From: Tubulanus polymorphus
Taxonomy: Eukaryota; Nemertea; Palaeonemertea; Tubulaniformes; Tubulanidae
Direction of reading: 5' to 3'
Length of the DNA stretch: 64,000 nt
Assembly (NCBI RefSeq): GCF_964204645.1
Contig: NC_134031.1
Span: forward strand, 6,741,001-6,805,000
Below the pieces are notes generated by a model, which was not told the DNA's origin, did not search any database, and was given only the letters and a program-made list of their open reading frames with translations. Shown here piece by piece: positions 26,147 to 39,005 of the stretch (the stretch's first letter is position 1; every line of letters begins with the position of its first letter). A program made the position numbers and the translations under genes.

Positions 26147-26152
26147 AATAAA
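26147..26152 (+). terminator. Poly(A) signal of RO60
   Basis: AATAAA 88 bp downstream of the RO60 stop codon. Confidence 0.65.
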
Positions 26153-26252
26153 TAGTATATCTCTTATGGTATGATATTTCTTCCCGCCTTTTGGTCACTG
26201 GTATATAGTTGAAATTCTAAAAACAATCAGCTCTTTTAAAACACAACTGATT

Positions 26253-26398
26253 AGGCTAAAAAGATTGATTTAAGTCATGCTCAAGCTAAAAATAGCAAAC
26301 CCGGCAGCTATAGAAATGAACTGATTAGAAATTTTATTACAGTATACAAAAGTGACCCGGCCGCTTAGGAGAAACAAATTATCATTTCATTTAAGCCT
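26253..26398. mobile_element. MITE, AGGCTAAA...TTAGCCT family, internally deleted copy
   Basis: Ends 'aggctaaaaagattgat' and 'atcatttcatttaagcct', with the family phrase 'gacccggccgct' inside. Confidence 0.7.
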
Positions 26399-26667
26399 TA
26401 TTTGGCTCAGTTGCCCGTCGGTATCTGCGGCGTCGCAGCCTGACACATAAGCCCACCCTAACTCTCGGTATACTAAAAATACGGATAAACGGTAATTAGA
26501 ACGCAATGAAAATGTATGTACTGCTGAAAGGGCTCTTTGAAAAATGTCAGCTATATTCAATGTATACTAAATTGTAATAATCGCCTGTAGAACTTAGATA
26601 AGTCAAAAGTCAAAACTCATCGGATAATCGAAGTTTATTCATCCAGATTATACATTCTATTTCTTGT

Positions 26668-28752
26668 TTACGTTTGTTTGTGGACATTTTTATCCTTACC
26701 CTTCAGTAATCGGCGCGGTTCCAATATTTTCACGTACGTTTTGTGGATGTATTTTTTCAACGGTAAGAGTCGACTGTCCGGCATTCTACCGAATAGGTAA
26801 ATGTAATCGGATAGCAACGGTATGAGTTTAGCGTTCAGTTGTTTTCTTAGATATACGCGTAATCGAAAAGGTATAGGAACAGGTGGTTCTTGGACCGGTG
26901 GTCCTATCATCTGTCTTGTCGTGCCTGCAGATCTGCCATTATTCGAATTAGTCGCGCGTTGGTTTGTATCAAAATGCAGTCGGCTCAATCTAGCTAATTC
27001 GGCAATTGCAGCCTGTGAAAGAGACATATTATGAAAAATGTGAAATATAATATCGTAGCAGCCAGAAAAGATTCTACAACAAATTGCCTCTGGTCGAAAC
27101 GAGCCGTTTATTCGTGCAACATACCAAGCCGTTTCTATAAAAAAATACAAATAACGAATGCTCTTAATGACAATCAGAAATAGCGTATAATGCAAAAGCT
27201 TCAATGTTCGGAATAATTTAATTCTTTAATATATTAGGAAAATGAGCCATTCATTTACGATGAATGTAAAGTGAATACAGTCGAAAATAGAAAACTAACA
27301 GAACGGTTGAGACACTAACCAAAACTATCAAGGAAAAAACAGTCACCAGCCACACGTCAGATCAGAAGACTCAATATCAACTGCCCGGACAATGACCGGA
27401 AGCACGACAAACAAATGCAACTTTAACCAAAGATAGCAGCGCAAATACAGTGAATAGGCGCCACAATCTGAATTCTAAAACTACTATCGAACTGGCTTTA
27501 AACAAGAGAAAAAATAATTTTACAGATTGAACAAATATAGTCGAATACCACACGCAGATTTACTTGAAGTAATGATATGGATTCGTAGAGTAGCCGTGTT
27601 AACCGGGTGAATACAACACGACAAGTAATACCTTATAGGTTAACTATTTTATATGACGCACGAGCCTCCGCTACTAATGTACAGTAGCTTCATCAGGTGA
27701 ATGGGTCACCTGATGAAGCTACTATATACAATAGTAGCGAAAGCTCGTGCGTCAAATAGAATAGTTAACCTATAAAGTACTACTCGCCTCGTTGTATTTA
27801 GTGATAGGGATATGTATGTAGACCTATTTTTGACGCTGTAAAAACCGTTACAATAATGTTTTTATATATTGGTAGCCGTATAACTCGCTTAATTCGGATC
27901 GGTTTTATTCAGATTTTCACTTATTTCGGACTATAATTCCAGCCCCCTCTAAGTTATTTCTATTCAACTGAGAGCGCATAATTCGGATTTCGTTTACTTC
28001 GGACAAAATTTTCCAGTTCCAGGTGATCTGAATTAAGTGAGTTCTACAGTATTACTTGCTATTTAAGGGGTACTTTCGATGTGCACTACGCCATCAAAAT
28101 TTGCGTTTAAAAATAATTGTAATTTCTCTAAGGCGTCAATAAACTTTCCAAGATATTTTTCTTTTCGCATAATGATCTGCGCTGAGGATCGTCATCTGAC
28201 ATCATCTTCAATGTCACTTTCAAATCAAACAAAAGCTTGAACTTAAAAGGTTTTCCTGATTTCATGTTAAAACATGAAATCATTTACGATTGATAAAAAG
28301 TTTTTGACGATTTTATGTCGAGTTATTATCTCAACAATGATTTAACGAAAAATGGAAATTTGAAATTATGTCGAGAATCTCGACATAAAATCGCCAAGAC
28401 TTAATTAATGATGTCCCCAGGAAATTCAGCCCTACGGAGCCCCGGAGGGGACAGTAACATTTTTTTGTAGGAACGAAAAGTGAATCATTTCGCTCGAACG
28501 AAAAAGATTTCGTTTCCACGAAAAGATTATTTCGTTCCCACGAAAAAATGAATACCTATTTCAGTCACCATGTCACTTCTGGGGCTCCGTATACAGCCCG
28601 CATTCATCCAGCGAAAAGCTATTTTTCATACACACATTTACCTCGATAGATTTAGGCGGCAATGCTGAGTTGGTGCGCGCAGTTCTTGCTTTCACCCGAT
28701 CTAGATTCATCGCATTGAACAACACGAAGAGGAAAAACGCGGCCAATTTCAT
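26668..28752 (-). CDS. Small orphan protein, possibly two exons and secreted
   Basis: Two phase-0 pieces may form one gene. Exon 28642-28752 encodes a signal peptide (MKLAAFFLFVLFNAMNLDRV) and ends at a GTAAAT donor. Exon 26668-27012 begins after a good acceptor (ctctttcacag) and encodes a basic, proline-containing domain with the phrases RLRVYLRKQLNAKLIPLLSD and SDYIYLFGRMPDSRLLPLKK, ending in TGA, with AATAAA on the minus strand near 26634. Joined, the frame is 151 aa. Alternatively the second piece stands alone from an ATG at 27027 (119 aa, no signal peptide). I do not recognise the family. The 1.6-kb intron would hold two transposons. Confidence 0.45.
27610..27799. mobile_element. Foldback element, arms of about 90 bp
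   Basis: 'tcacctgatgaagctact' and its complement meet at a centre near 27700. The outer arms 'taggttaactattt' and 'tagttaaccta' pair as well. Mismatches are few, so the insertion is fairly recent. Confidence 0.75.
27872..28052. mobile_element. Pogo-like MITE
   Basis: Inverted ends (GTATAACTCGCTTAATTCGG left; the right end's complement is TGTAGAACTCACTTAATTCA). It interrupts a repeat whose phrases ('gtaaaaaccgttacaat', 'aaggcgtcaataaac') recur in ARF intron 1 at about 20005 and 20345. Confidence 0.6.
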
Positions 28753-30658
28753 TCTGAAAAATTCACCGCAACAAATTCCCATGATACAAACATCTTCTTG
28801 ATATAACGTGGTAACGCAATGAATCGCGCGAGAGACAAATAGAATAAAAGGCCCACAATCACAGGATCTACACTTGAGTTACTCTTGAAAATGGTTTTTA
28901 GTGTAAAACCGAAAATTCGGGTTTTTGATAAATTTCAATAGTTTCGATTTATGAAAAAAAATTTCGATCCTGTGATCCTTTTATTCTAATAATCTTGATA
29001 TGCACCCGTTCCGCAGCTGTGAGTTATATATATATTTATTGGATGCTACTGTATAAATTATAATTAATCTCCTGTGGTGGCTGATTCGGGCCATAGTCAT
29101 TTTCTAAAACTCAATCTCAACCAATTTCATTTTCACATCACGAAAATCCACTTTTTCTATATTTTAACAGCTTTTGTTATCTCACAATAGGGAATTCTCT
29201 TCTTTTTTATTTCAATGATTGATTTTGATATGATTTGAATTTTGTCATTCTTGAGGGCAAACTCTCTACAACAGCCGTCGAGTCGCCTGATAATTCTCGA
29301 TAGACTGACTGGTTGCCCGTCGAAATTGGAGTGAAATTGGAGGCAACCGATCGTTTCTGGATTGTAATAAAGTTCACCCGTTTAAACCGACCACACCTGC
29401 CAGGAGTGAAAATTAATTTTTTTATTATAACGCCACATTAAAACGAACAGTTAGTTTGTCTTATCACGACGTTAAACTGGATTTGCCTGTGTGTAAAAAA
29501 ATGAATTAGTCGAGATCGAGTGCCCCTACATTTGTTTCAAATAATGGCCCAAATCACAATTCCACTTCCACTTATAAGGTTTGATAAGAGTAATAGAAAA
29601 ATGAAACGGATTCTATCCACTATACCTGCCACAAGCAGGAGCGCATCTAGGGGGATGTCAGAGTGTCCCCCCTCAAATTTGAAGTGCCCTAAAAAATGTC
29701 ACCCAAAATTTTTGGACCAAGGTTTTACCATCTATAATAATTTTTAATTTTTTCAACGCATGAAATGACCGAAAGCACCCCCTAAAATGTTGTAGAAGTC
29801 TCCGGAGTACGTGGTATTACGTAAAAAGTGCCCTTTTTTCTCATTGGACAAACCTCCCCCCCCCCACCCCCATGGAAAATCCTAGACAAAACATACATAC
29901 GGTACCTGTATTTTTTCAAATTTCGATTGACGTCCAGAGCTGTGATATCGCCTATACACGCGGTAGTTCACGTCTGTAAGTTAGACTCTATACGGGACTC
30001 ATTCCCTTTAAATCCTTTAAAAACTGGACATCGATCTTGTCAACGGGATTTCACATAAACGACGCTTAAGATAAGCTTCGATAATTCGCTCAGATATTCC
30101 AACTATCGTCGCTACCTACGCGCGTGTAGTCATTAGTATGAAATCCAATTTATTATTTTCTTCGCTCGAAATAACGATCATTTCGCGGGGCATTATCGTA
30201 TTTTTTTCTTTCGGTTTACAAATGATGATGCAACACCTGCGAACGATTATAGAATTGCCCACCGATGATGACGCACTTGTCTACGTCTGCCTCTCAAAAA
30301 TGTCTATGCGAAGGACGATGCACAATAAAGATTAAACTCGAACGTAGATTTTCGATTTAAATTCATCGGAATTTTTTATTGCATATGTCGTTAGTATAAG
30401 TGATAGTTATAATACACATCCGTCAATAACGTTAATGACCGTAATAAGCGGTTTCTGAGACGACGCGATGGTTGCTAATTCAAAAACCGTTTAAGAATTA
30501 AGCCGGATTATCGAATCCTTTCATACGCGAAGAGGAAAAAACTCGATATGATTTTGATCATCCTAATAGCAGTAATAATGATAAATGTAGTAAGAACGAT
30601 AGATTAAGCAAATCTACAAAGAACCCACTCGCCACAAGAAGTGAAGAAAACAGCTATA
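28753..30658. other. Gene-free stretch
   Basis: No convincing exon found. Notable are a C-rich tract at about 29860-29870 and short AT microsatellites near 29030. A 65-codon frame at 30138 has no supporting features. Confidence 0.35.
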
Positions 30659-30837
30659 TAGTGGAACCTCGTTATAACGAACTCGAATACAACGATTCAT
30701 CGTTATATCACAAATACAGAATTTCATCCAGAGAAAGAAAATCTATTGAATTTCATATTGGATACATAACGAACTATCGGTTATAACGAACATGTTTGCT
30801 AGTCCCGTGAAGTTCGCCATAACGAGGTTCCACTGTA
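30659..30837. mobile_element. Tigger/pogo-type MITE with TA flanks
   Basis: Termini AGTGGAACCTCGTTATAACG and CATAACGAGGTTCCACT are inverted, the hallmark ends of pogo/Tigger-like elements, with TA on each side. 179 bp, no coding content. Confidence 0.8.
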
Positions 30838-31025
30838 TTGGATGTCCGTGGTGAACTGGCAAAGCCCTCGCCCCTCAACACAGCTGTTTTGCAGATTCGT
30901 TTTGCTCAACTTTAAAGGGGAGCTCGCCAAGAACCTATATGAGTGACCAGAATGGACACACGTCTTTCGTACTATTGGCCAAACACGACTACTGGGTTCC
31001 TCGTGACGTCACCAGTCTGTGGAAT

Positions 31026-31233
31026 GGCTAAAAAAAATTGATACCTTGTTTCTCCTTTAGCGAAAAAGTTGATCTGACCGCCCGCCTATCTGCCCCGCGC
31101 ATTAATTTTTGTTTAAATGTGATCAATTTTACTGTAACAGACACCATAGAAATTAACTTATTAAAATATTATTGTATTTTACAAAAATGACCCGGCCGCT
31201 GCGGAGAAACAATATATCATTTTTGTTTAGCCT
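31026..31233. mobile_element. MITE, AGGCTAAA...TTAGCCT family, copy 3
   Basis: Ends 'ggctaaaaaaaattgatacc' and 'tatcatttttgtttagcc', with the internal phrase 'gacccggccgctg'. Confidence 0.8.
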
Positions 31234-31599
31234 CATGATCATTGTTTTGTTGGTTGTAATGAGGTTATGATAACGATTCGAAAACTCTGTCATGATGAAT
31301 ACAATACAATTCCATATCATGGGTCAAGATATTCTCTCCAGCTAATGGATCAAACAGATAAGCGCAACACAATACAGGGAGCGCATTCCATCGATGGACA
31401 TCAGCCAATCAAAATACCGTGTACATTAAAGTCGAGCTGGAAATTGGCGCACGGGGTTAGTGTATCATTGCTATAGTTTTTCATTATTCACTTTCCTGCA
31501 CTACCCTAGATTCGGTCAGTTCGACTCCAGAATAGGTCAAAATAGTTCCATCGTGCAGGGTTTTCTTAGATGAGGGGAGTGGTTCGGTTTCAAATTGCC

Positions 31600-31790
31600 G
31601 CCAGAAACCTGATCGTCGACCATTTCTCGAGTCGACAATCGGCAATTGGCAATCAGAAACCTGATTGCCGATTGTCGACCTGCTCTCGAGTCGACAATCG
31701 GCAATCAAAAACCTGATTACCGATTGTCGACCTGTTTTCGAGTCAGAGCGACTATCAGGTTTCCGATTGCCGATTGTCGACTTGTCGAAA
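31600..31790. repeat. Palindromic tandem repeat, CGATTGTCGAC units
   Basis: Four or five copies of 'gattgccgattgtcgacctg' and its complement alternate, separated by 'tcgagtcgacaatcgg'. Lies 3' of membrane-protein gene A. Confidence 0.75.
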
Positions 31791-31986
31791 ATTACTTCAC
31801 GTGCCTTCACGTATTAATACTTTTCTCAGTGAAAATGTTGGACCCGCAGATCTACTTTTACCTGTTCTGGAGCCATTCGGTCAGGGAAGGCGATATCCGA
31901 TTTTAAATCCCTCAAACTGCTTCCTTATCGGCCTGCTTTCGTAAAGAAAATATATATCATGAAGAATTTTGGTCACTATAGGTTAA

Positions 31987-34761
31987 TCAGTCCCAAGAGA
32001 GAGATGAATAATTGCGAAATAGGAGAATAGTATCTTTTTCGGGCGTGACGTTAATTTCGGCCCAATCTTTCCATTCGATGTTAGGAGATGAACAGACGAT
32101 TCTGTCTCCTATCGTAAATGAATTTATACGCCACAATGCTACAACGTAATGCACTCTCGATCCTTGATAGGTAAAATACGGTTTCAATTCTACTTCGTTA
32201 CCGAATTTATAGTTGATTCTGATTTTAGGACGATGATCGAAAGGCCCCGTAAACAGACAGGCGATATTGATAGCGCCCCCTTTCTTGAAGTTCACATATT
32301 TTCTGCCGTCGTCGTTGCTTTTGACTTCGCCGTCCCAATAAAGTAGGGCGGCTCTTTCTGCACTGGCGTCGCGCTTGTCTTGTTTGTTGATGCGCGTCTC
32401 CGTGCATAGGTTACGATACAAACTTATCGATTTTCCTTTCGAGTTCGCGTAGGTTTGCGAATGCGCGAACGACAGACAGACGAAAAGCGGATTTCGACCG
32501 GTGAAAACTTGGTTGGTTAATCGCGCATTCATTTGGATCGATTTGCTAGCCGAATGTTTCGTCGAAATGCTCACGCTGTCGGAACACGACTTAACGCGGT
32601 TAGCGTACCAATCATAAACGTAGCACATTACCGACGCCTCTTTACCGAACATGAACTCGTTGGCCATGAAATTCAAGCCAGCTCTCGGGTCGAACGCCAT
32701 CGGCCTCGCTTTGGTCATTTCCGTATGCAAATTAGCATCCGGTTGTATCATCTTCAGTTCGACTTTGACATCGAGCGCAGTCATAGAACTCATATCCAGC
32801 GGGATGGGACTGGTGATGATTGGGGCGTTCACCGTATAGTTTCCCGGGTTCATACTACCCCAGGATATGTACAGTGTATGAAACCCCGGACAATAATCGT
32901 GCGGCACGGTTAGCGAAGCCGTATAACTGCTTTCTTCTTCGTCTAGAGTCACGGAAGTCGTGTTAATGCCCACAAAACACATTCCGTTTTCTCTGTATGA
33001 ATAACCGGTAATACCATTTTCTGAAATTCAGAAATGCTGGATAGCGATTGTTGTAGCTGTTTACGAGACTACAGTAGATTGAATTTCCCCCATCCTCCCC
33101 CGGCAGGGATTCGAACCAGATGGCGCGGTACGAAACCCTGCCACCGAGTGCGCAGCTACATGCGCGGCTTAGATGATGCCATTATTAGCCAATCAGAAAT
33201 ACCGTTTTATTTTAGCCCGGGTTTTCCCATTTATAGTTCTTCCGTGAAATGTGTCTCAGCGATTATACAACGAGCAATCTGATTGATGCCGCAAGTTTTC
33301 GCGCAGCAAAGCTGCGCATGTACCTGTGACAGGGTTCGTGTCGTGGCTGAGTGTAGGTATGCCATCAGGTTCGAATCCATGCGCTGCTGCCGAGGGAGGA
33401 TGAGTTTTCACCGAAAAACTCAGGACCGCTGCACGCGGTTTCACGGCATAAAATATGAAATTGAAATGATTCCTGACCAGTGACGTGTTTAACTTATACA
33501 TAGCAAAACCACAACCTTGATAAAGGTTCATTTTGAATTGCATTTTATGGATTAAAGACACTCTCGTTCCATGTATTTACCTGCAACATCGGTCTTACCT
33601 GTGAAATTCGGAGGATACACCGTACGTTGTGTTCGGTGAGTCCCATCAAATCTTGTGACGAATCCGAATATCGGTGTGTTGCATTTGAAACGTAGTTCTA
33701 GCTTTCCGGGTTCGCCAATTTCCTTATTCGCAACTTCTAGAATCACCATTTTGGGTGCGTCAGTGCATGACGACAACCGCCTTTCCTTCTAGAAATGAGT
33801 TAACGAAAACGGGCGCAGGGCCCAGTTGCACATGAGTCGTGACTAATTACGAAAGTGTTCTTAAATCTAAGCGACCGATCTTAACTTTGCTATATAACTA
33901 AGATGGACACGAATCTAACGAGAAAACTAACTTGAAAGTTTATTAACTAAGAGGGACACGAATCTAACGAGAAAATTAACTTGAAAGTTTATTGATGCCT
34001 TGAAAAATAACACGTGTATTGCTTTATATTGTCGACAAATAATATAAATCATAAAGGATCAATTGGTGTTTTTAATTTGAATATATCGATAATTGAATCG
34101 AATTGACCGGCAACCAGTCTAGCCCTATATATTGATGACGTAGTGCACATTCTCTCAGAAATAGTATTTCTAGCTCACTTTGCCGTTCGCCAAATATCTA
34201 AAGGCGCAGACACACGTTTGCACTACGTAAAGATCCTACAGCGCAGAATAATCAACAAATTGATAATTTTTCACGCAGCGCTAAGTACGCTCTGGTGTGC
34301 AGGGAAATTTGACCTTGACTCTCAACGAAGATGTAATAGGAACAGAAGAATTCAATTGATTAATTTGAGGAGTGTGACGGAAGGTCGCTTGCAATTGCTG
34401 AAGATATCTAATAGATATGGTCATAAGATGACTACACGCTTGCCTCAGCTCCCCTAACTGAGCGCATTTTCTAGTCCTGTGCGGTGTCTATTCTGCGCTA
34501 AATGCGTACGAACTTTGTGCAACGCAAAAGTACGTGTACGCAATATTTTGCTCGTTTGTCTTGACAGTGCAACTGGCCCGGATTTTGTCAAAAACCGACA
34601 CATATTTTGTTTAGCATGCGTAGGTATTCACCATGGATTCGAGAAATGAGAGGGGCTAACCGGCCGTAGGTACTTACCGCTAGTACGATGGCCAGAACCA
34701 GGACGAATATCACCAGACATCCCAACAACAATACAATCGAAATTAATTTCCGCCGATTCAT
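31987..34761 (-). CDS. Type II membrane protein, cluster copy A, 435 aa
   Basis: Three exons: 34678-34761, 33599-33788 and 31987-33020, in phase (1308 nt). Exon 1 encodes a short basic cytoplasmic start (MNRRK) and one long hydrophobic anchor. Exon 2 encodes a compact module with KLELRFKCNTPIFGFVT and a YPPN end. Exon 3 encodes about 340 residues of ectodomain, with spaced cysteines and an Ig-like final part (INIACLFTGPFDHRPKIRI ... GDRIVCSS). It is a diverged paralogue of copies B and C, which lie on the other strand. The donor of exon 2 has an alternative GTAAAT 18 bp downstream in the gene direction. The family is not recognised. A cell-surface or Golgi-lumenal role is inferred from topology only. 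Confidence 0.8.
33085..33410. repeat. Inverted pair of tRNA-like/SINE fragments
   Basis: Both arms contain a box-B-like 'ggttcgaatcc' with 'gccgagggaggatg'-type flanks, in opposite orientations around 33100-33165 and 33340-33405. Lies in intron 2 of gene A. Confidence 0.5.
33818..34580. mobile_element. Longer element with GGGCCCAGTTGCAC ends
   Basis: Starts GGGCCCAGTTGCACATGA and ends GTGCAACTGGCCCG, the same termini as the small MITEs at 508 and 11764. Inside is a tandem duplication of about 58 bp ('ggacacgaatctaacgagaa' twice, 33903-33995). A segment at 34083-34150 recurs inverted in ARF intron 1 (about 20185-20250). Lies in intron 1 of gene A. Confidence 0.55.
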
Positions 34762-35685
34762 CGTTTATCCAGAGACGGTGGTTAAATCAGAGAAAAAATC
34801 GAAGATATATCGGAATCATCATTTTGTAAATCCGATCCGTTAGGAAGCCTGGTGTCGTTAATGAATCAAGTATACAGCGAGGGACCACGATGTGGTACGT
34901 GCGTTGTGTCAGGAGTTATCCGAAAGATTTCATTGTTCAATAGAAATATTGATAAGACTGATTGAATTGACGCCAGTAGCACTTGTTCTTGGCATTTGTT
35001 CCATCCACTGAATATCGTAAACAAGATGTACAATATGCCGAATATAAAGGTCGTAAAGAAATTACTGCAACGTCTTTCGCTTGCATAAATAATTAAGAAG
35101 GAGTTTCCTGAGATATTTTAATGAGTAAGATTCTTTACGTGTGATGCTTGAAACAATGGTAACAAATCTGTCAATTTGTACACTCGACATGCATCGATCC
35201 TGGCACAGATTAGATAACTTTCTATCGAGTGACCTCGTGTTCATCGTTTTTCAGCAGTATCCCAACCAAATAATTTGGGTTATGGTAGCTTCATTCTTAC
35301 CACCAGTTTAACTCGTATCTTAACAATAATTCGAATACAGAGGCGTAATAAAACCGAAAGTATTTTCGAGCTTTAACTTGGATATCAAGATATCATTAAC
35401 TTCCCTTTCTACTTACTTCGTGATATTACGTTTACTGGGGCGTGGATTCTTCAAACCCTCCCCCGAGCATACATATTCAAACCAGGCTATTTATCGGGTG
35501 AACGAGGGAACCGTTACCCCTCCGTAACCCCTTCACCATACCGATTTCACAATCAAATCTGTTCCGCTCGCGGCAGGTGCGCGGTAGGTTTGTAAGGGAC
35601 ACCAACTCAAAAAATCAAACGATATCTACCAATCAAATAAATAACAGGGTCATCCCTATTTTAAAGTCAAGATCAGACCGCATCG
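34762..35685. other. Gene-free stretch between gene A and the relic
   Basis: Probably the promoter side of gene A. No exon or classified repeat found. Confidence 0.35.
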
Positions 35686-35895
35686 TAAAATGTTGCGTTA
35701 TCATACGTACGAAGGTGTAAGTTTTCAATATGCTTTAGGATTCTTGGATACGAAATCAACCACGGTTGAGGACAGTCTGTTCACCTGATCGAGTACACTC
35801 GTGAAAGAGTGAGTGTAAGTCGTTGTTACGCATATAGAAAGGAACGAATTCTCAGAGTGACATGGTGTGGGGTAAGACTTTTATCAATATCTTAA
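35686..35895 (+). pseudogene. Relic of a cluster gene, end of exon 3 only
   Basis: About 200 bp match the last part of exon 3 of copy B (compare 38461-38665): shared 'cgtacgaaggtgt', 'gctttaggattct' and 'gacatggtgtggggt' near the end. It carries an in-frame stop (cacctga) and indels. No upstream exons remain, so the array once held another plus-strand copy. Confidence 0.75.
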
Positions 35896-36320
35896 AAACC
35901 GCGAATTTCAGAAGTATGCGAAGCCGGATGACTTCGTGAAAGAAAAGTTTCAAATTTATAAATTGCAACCTAATTGACTATAGCATGCAACGGGTTTCCG
36001 ATGGGCCACCAAACTAATCGTGAATATCTCCATTTTAGCAAAGGTTATACCACCGGCCTTGCTTTAACAATATTTCGAAATAAGGAATAGATACATATAT
36101 GTACAGTTGCGGCATAAAACCCTTTAGTTTCTTCGACCATATTAATTTACCAAGTACCAACTTCCCTTTCAACTTACCACTGTGTCATTATGCACCGCAT
36201 GATATGCTGCGTATTTAGATAATTGTATTAATTACTAAAATGTATTTCATTCCCTTCAGCTTCCCGTCTACCGAATGACGTGTTCTTGCGCCGAATTCGT
36301 ACGCAATTTGAATTTTGATA

Positions 36321-38659
36321 ATGGTTATCAGAAGAAATTTGGTGGCTGTAGTGTTATCAGTTGCGTTTTGTACGTTTGTCTTTGTTCTAGTGATGGCTAT
36401 AGTTTTGTCGGTAAGTAAGTTGTTCATTCGAAATATTGAATAATGCGATTCGGAAGATACTTAACTCGAGTTTCAACCAGGTTTCAACCAGTCAACTTTC
36501 TCCAGACTCCATCAGCTTGTCATTATACTCCAGCACCGCTGAGTACATTTCATGTTGACTTTTTTTTCAGAAACAATCAAACAAACTGTGCTCTCTTGAC
36601 ATGTCCAGTGAGATGGTTTTAGAAGTGACAAACAAACAAATTGGAGATCCTGCAAAACTAGAGCTACGCTTCAAATGCGAAACTGAAATATTTGGATACG
36701 TTACAAAGCAGCATATGGGTGGAAATGTGACTTCAATAATATCTTACCCGCCAAATCACGAAGGTATTAACAATGATTATATTACCTCGATTCACTTGAT
36801 CCATATAATAGTGAAAATACTTTTGAAAAATATGTAACTCTAATATTAAGGCTAAAAGTGATACCTTGTTTCTATTAATCGGCCGGTTAATCTTTTAAAC
36901 GGCCGGTTAATCTTTTAAACCGCAATGAAATTTCTAATCAGTTCATTGCTGCCGGGTCTGTTGTAGTTTACTTGATCGTGATTTTTAGTAAAAAGTGAGG
37001 TACAGGATATGCGTCCGGTCGGGTCAACTTTAAAGCTCAGCAGAAATGAGAAACGTATCAGTTTTTCAGCCTTTAATAATCGATACGATAGCGAGTAAAG
37101 AAGTTTCCAGTTTCTAGGCACCATTTTGTGGCGGTCCCTCGAGGTCCCCATTGTTGCGATAATTTGCGCTCATTTTTAAAACATAAGTTTAGATTGAATA
37201 TCATATAGTTCTGCAGTCCCTTGCTCGACGAAATTGATTTTTACACCATTTTAAAGGAAATGAAATGCAGATATTTGCTGGCGATTCTTGGAATTTTTGA
37301 ACGCAACAATTGAGAACAGTGACGATATGAAACCAAGGACCGCATATCTTAACTGCGCGTAAAAGAAATCGCAATATTTATAAATTTTAAAACATCTAAG
37401 TATCTCTTAAAGCTATAATTCCAATTTTTACAGAGGTTAAAGAGGGTTATTTGCAGTTTGAGCCTGCGTTGAATTTTTTTGAATATCTTTCCTCACTACT
37501 GATCTGTATCCGCTTGAGTTTGAGATTACGCGCAAAAGGGGTCTCCCACTGCGGACCGTCATTTCAATGATCATTCAATGTAGTATCAATTATTTAATGT
37601 CATTTTGTTTGCCAATATGTAGAAGTTCTACGTAATTTTACAGGTAATAACGGTGTATCGGGATATATGAACCGTCGGAATGGGCAATGCGTCGTTGGAC
37701 TAAAAACATCATCCGTAAAACCCGAGGATAAAACAAACACTATGGCATATGTAGTATCGTTAGAACCGTTTCGAAAATCTTGTCCCGGCTTTCATAACGT
37801 GGTCGTCAAAGTTCTGGGTAAATTAAAGCCCGGAAACTATACGATCACTGTCCCAAATCTCACCAGCGATATTCCGTTCGACATCAGCTCTCACGCATCA
37901 TTTAACGTCACTACTGAAATGGCTTCTGAAGCGGGTGGTAATTTGCATACGGAAACAGCCGACGACGTCTCGTCCTTTGACCCTAGAGCCAACTTCGCGA
38001 ATACCGAAAAGGAATACGCGATCGGTAGCGATGAAATATCGTGCAATCGCTATAACTGGTATACCCACCGCGTACGATCCTGTTTCGATAACCTGGACGT
38101 GTCTTCGGAGATGAAGAACCCCGACACGATAATAGTTAACTCACGAATCAATAATGATTTCAAGGGTATCTATCCGCTGATGATTTGTTTAACGTTCAAG
38201 AATCCGCAAAAATATAAAAATGTGGATACCGATGTAACTGCAAGTCGTACAACGTGTATGGAAACGAAGACGAATTTGGCTGGCAGATATGGGCGTCGGT
38301 CTAGTGTCGTTTACTGGGGCGTAGTGTCATTTACCCATCCCGGGACTCATATAAAATTCAAACCGGGCGATTTGATAAATATCGGATGTTTATACACGGG
38401 AACTGAGACCCACCCTCCAAAAGTCAGACTTCATCGTAAATATGGCGAGATAACTGAAATTCCGTTGTATCTATCGTACGAAGGTGTCAGTTTTCAGTAC
38501 GCTTTAGGATTCTGGGATACGAAATCGATAACGGTCGGGGACCGTCTCGTCTGCTCGAATGATGAAGTATACATAAAAGAGTGGGTCGAATTCGTTGTAA
38601 CACCTGAAAAAGAACAAATTCTCTTATTCGATGATTATAGACCGATGATGTGGGGTTAG
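36321..38659 (+). CDS. Type II membrane protein, cluster copy B, 432 aa
   Basis: Exons 36321-36410, 36571-36763 and 37644-38659 join in phase to 1299 nt. Exon 1 encodes an N-terminal anchor beginning MVIRRNLVAVV. Exon 2 encodes the KLELRFKCETEIFGYVTK module. Exon 3 encodes the ectodomain, which contains NRRNGQCVVGLKT, a central CNRYNWYTHRVRSCFDNL disulfide-type pair, LMICLTF, and a final Ig-like region (INIGCLYTGTETHPPKV ... GDRLVCSND). N-x-S/T sites are frequent. Very similar to copy C, including intron positions, so this is a tandem duplication. Function unknown. Intron 2 holds two repeats (36849 and 37090). Confidence 0.85.
36849..37073. mobile_element. MITE, AGGCTAAA...TTAGCCT family, copy 4
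   Basis: Ends 'aggctaaaagtgatacc' and 'gtatcagtttttcagcct', with a short internal tandem 'cggccggttaatctttta' twice. Lies in intron 2 of copy B. Confidence 0.75.
37090..37515 (+). repeat. Dispersed repeat of about 450 bp, copy 2
   Basis: Reverse-complement counterpart of 2647-3108. It directly follows the MITE in intron 2 of copy B and is absent from copy C, so it arrived after the duplication or was lost from C. Confidence 0.75.
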
Positions 38660-38756
38660 ACTTTCATCGATATCAATAATAAAAAATATGAATTGTGTAA
38701 AAACGGAAAATGTAAAAATATCTACGTGTACGTGAAGATGAGACTAATTCTTCGAG

Positions 38757-39005
38757 CGAGTGTGCATGAGTGGCTAGAGCGTTCGACTCTGGGAAGACAG
38801 GTCATAGGTTCGAGCCCAGTACACGACGGTAGTGTCCCGGGCAAGACACTCGACCTCATGGCCTCTCTTCACCCAGGAATAAATGGGTGCCTGATCTGAA
38901 AGATAAATACTGGACGCCTAGCAGCTGCTCGGATGTTACTTCTCCCCAGGGAGAGATGACTGATAAATGGTTAGCTAGAGTTATAGTCTGCGGGCAGTAA
39001 ATATT
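38757..39005 (+). mobile_element. tRNA-derived SINE with conserved core
   Basis: The 5' head has Pol III box A (TGGCTAGAGCG) and box B (GGTTCGAGCCC). The body has 'gggcaagacactcgacct' and 'cacccaggaataaatgggtg', resembling the conserved core shared by many metazoan SINEs. It ends near 'gcgggcagtaaatatt'. It is not a tRNA gene, since the acceptor stem is not formed. Inserted 3' of copy B. Confidence 0.75.

Noticed and set aside
30138-30335. 65-codon plus-strand frame
   Set aside because: No signal peptide, domain, splice context or codon support.
38757-38830. Possible tRNA gene
   Set aside because: Box A and box B are present, but the acceptor stem does not pair and a SINE body follows.
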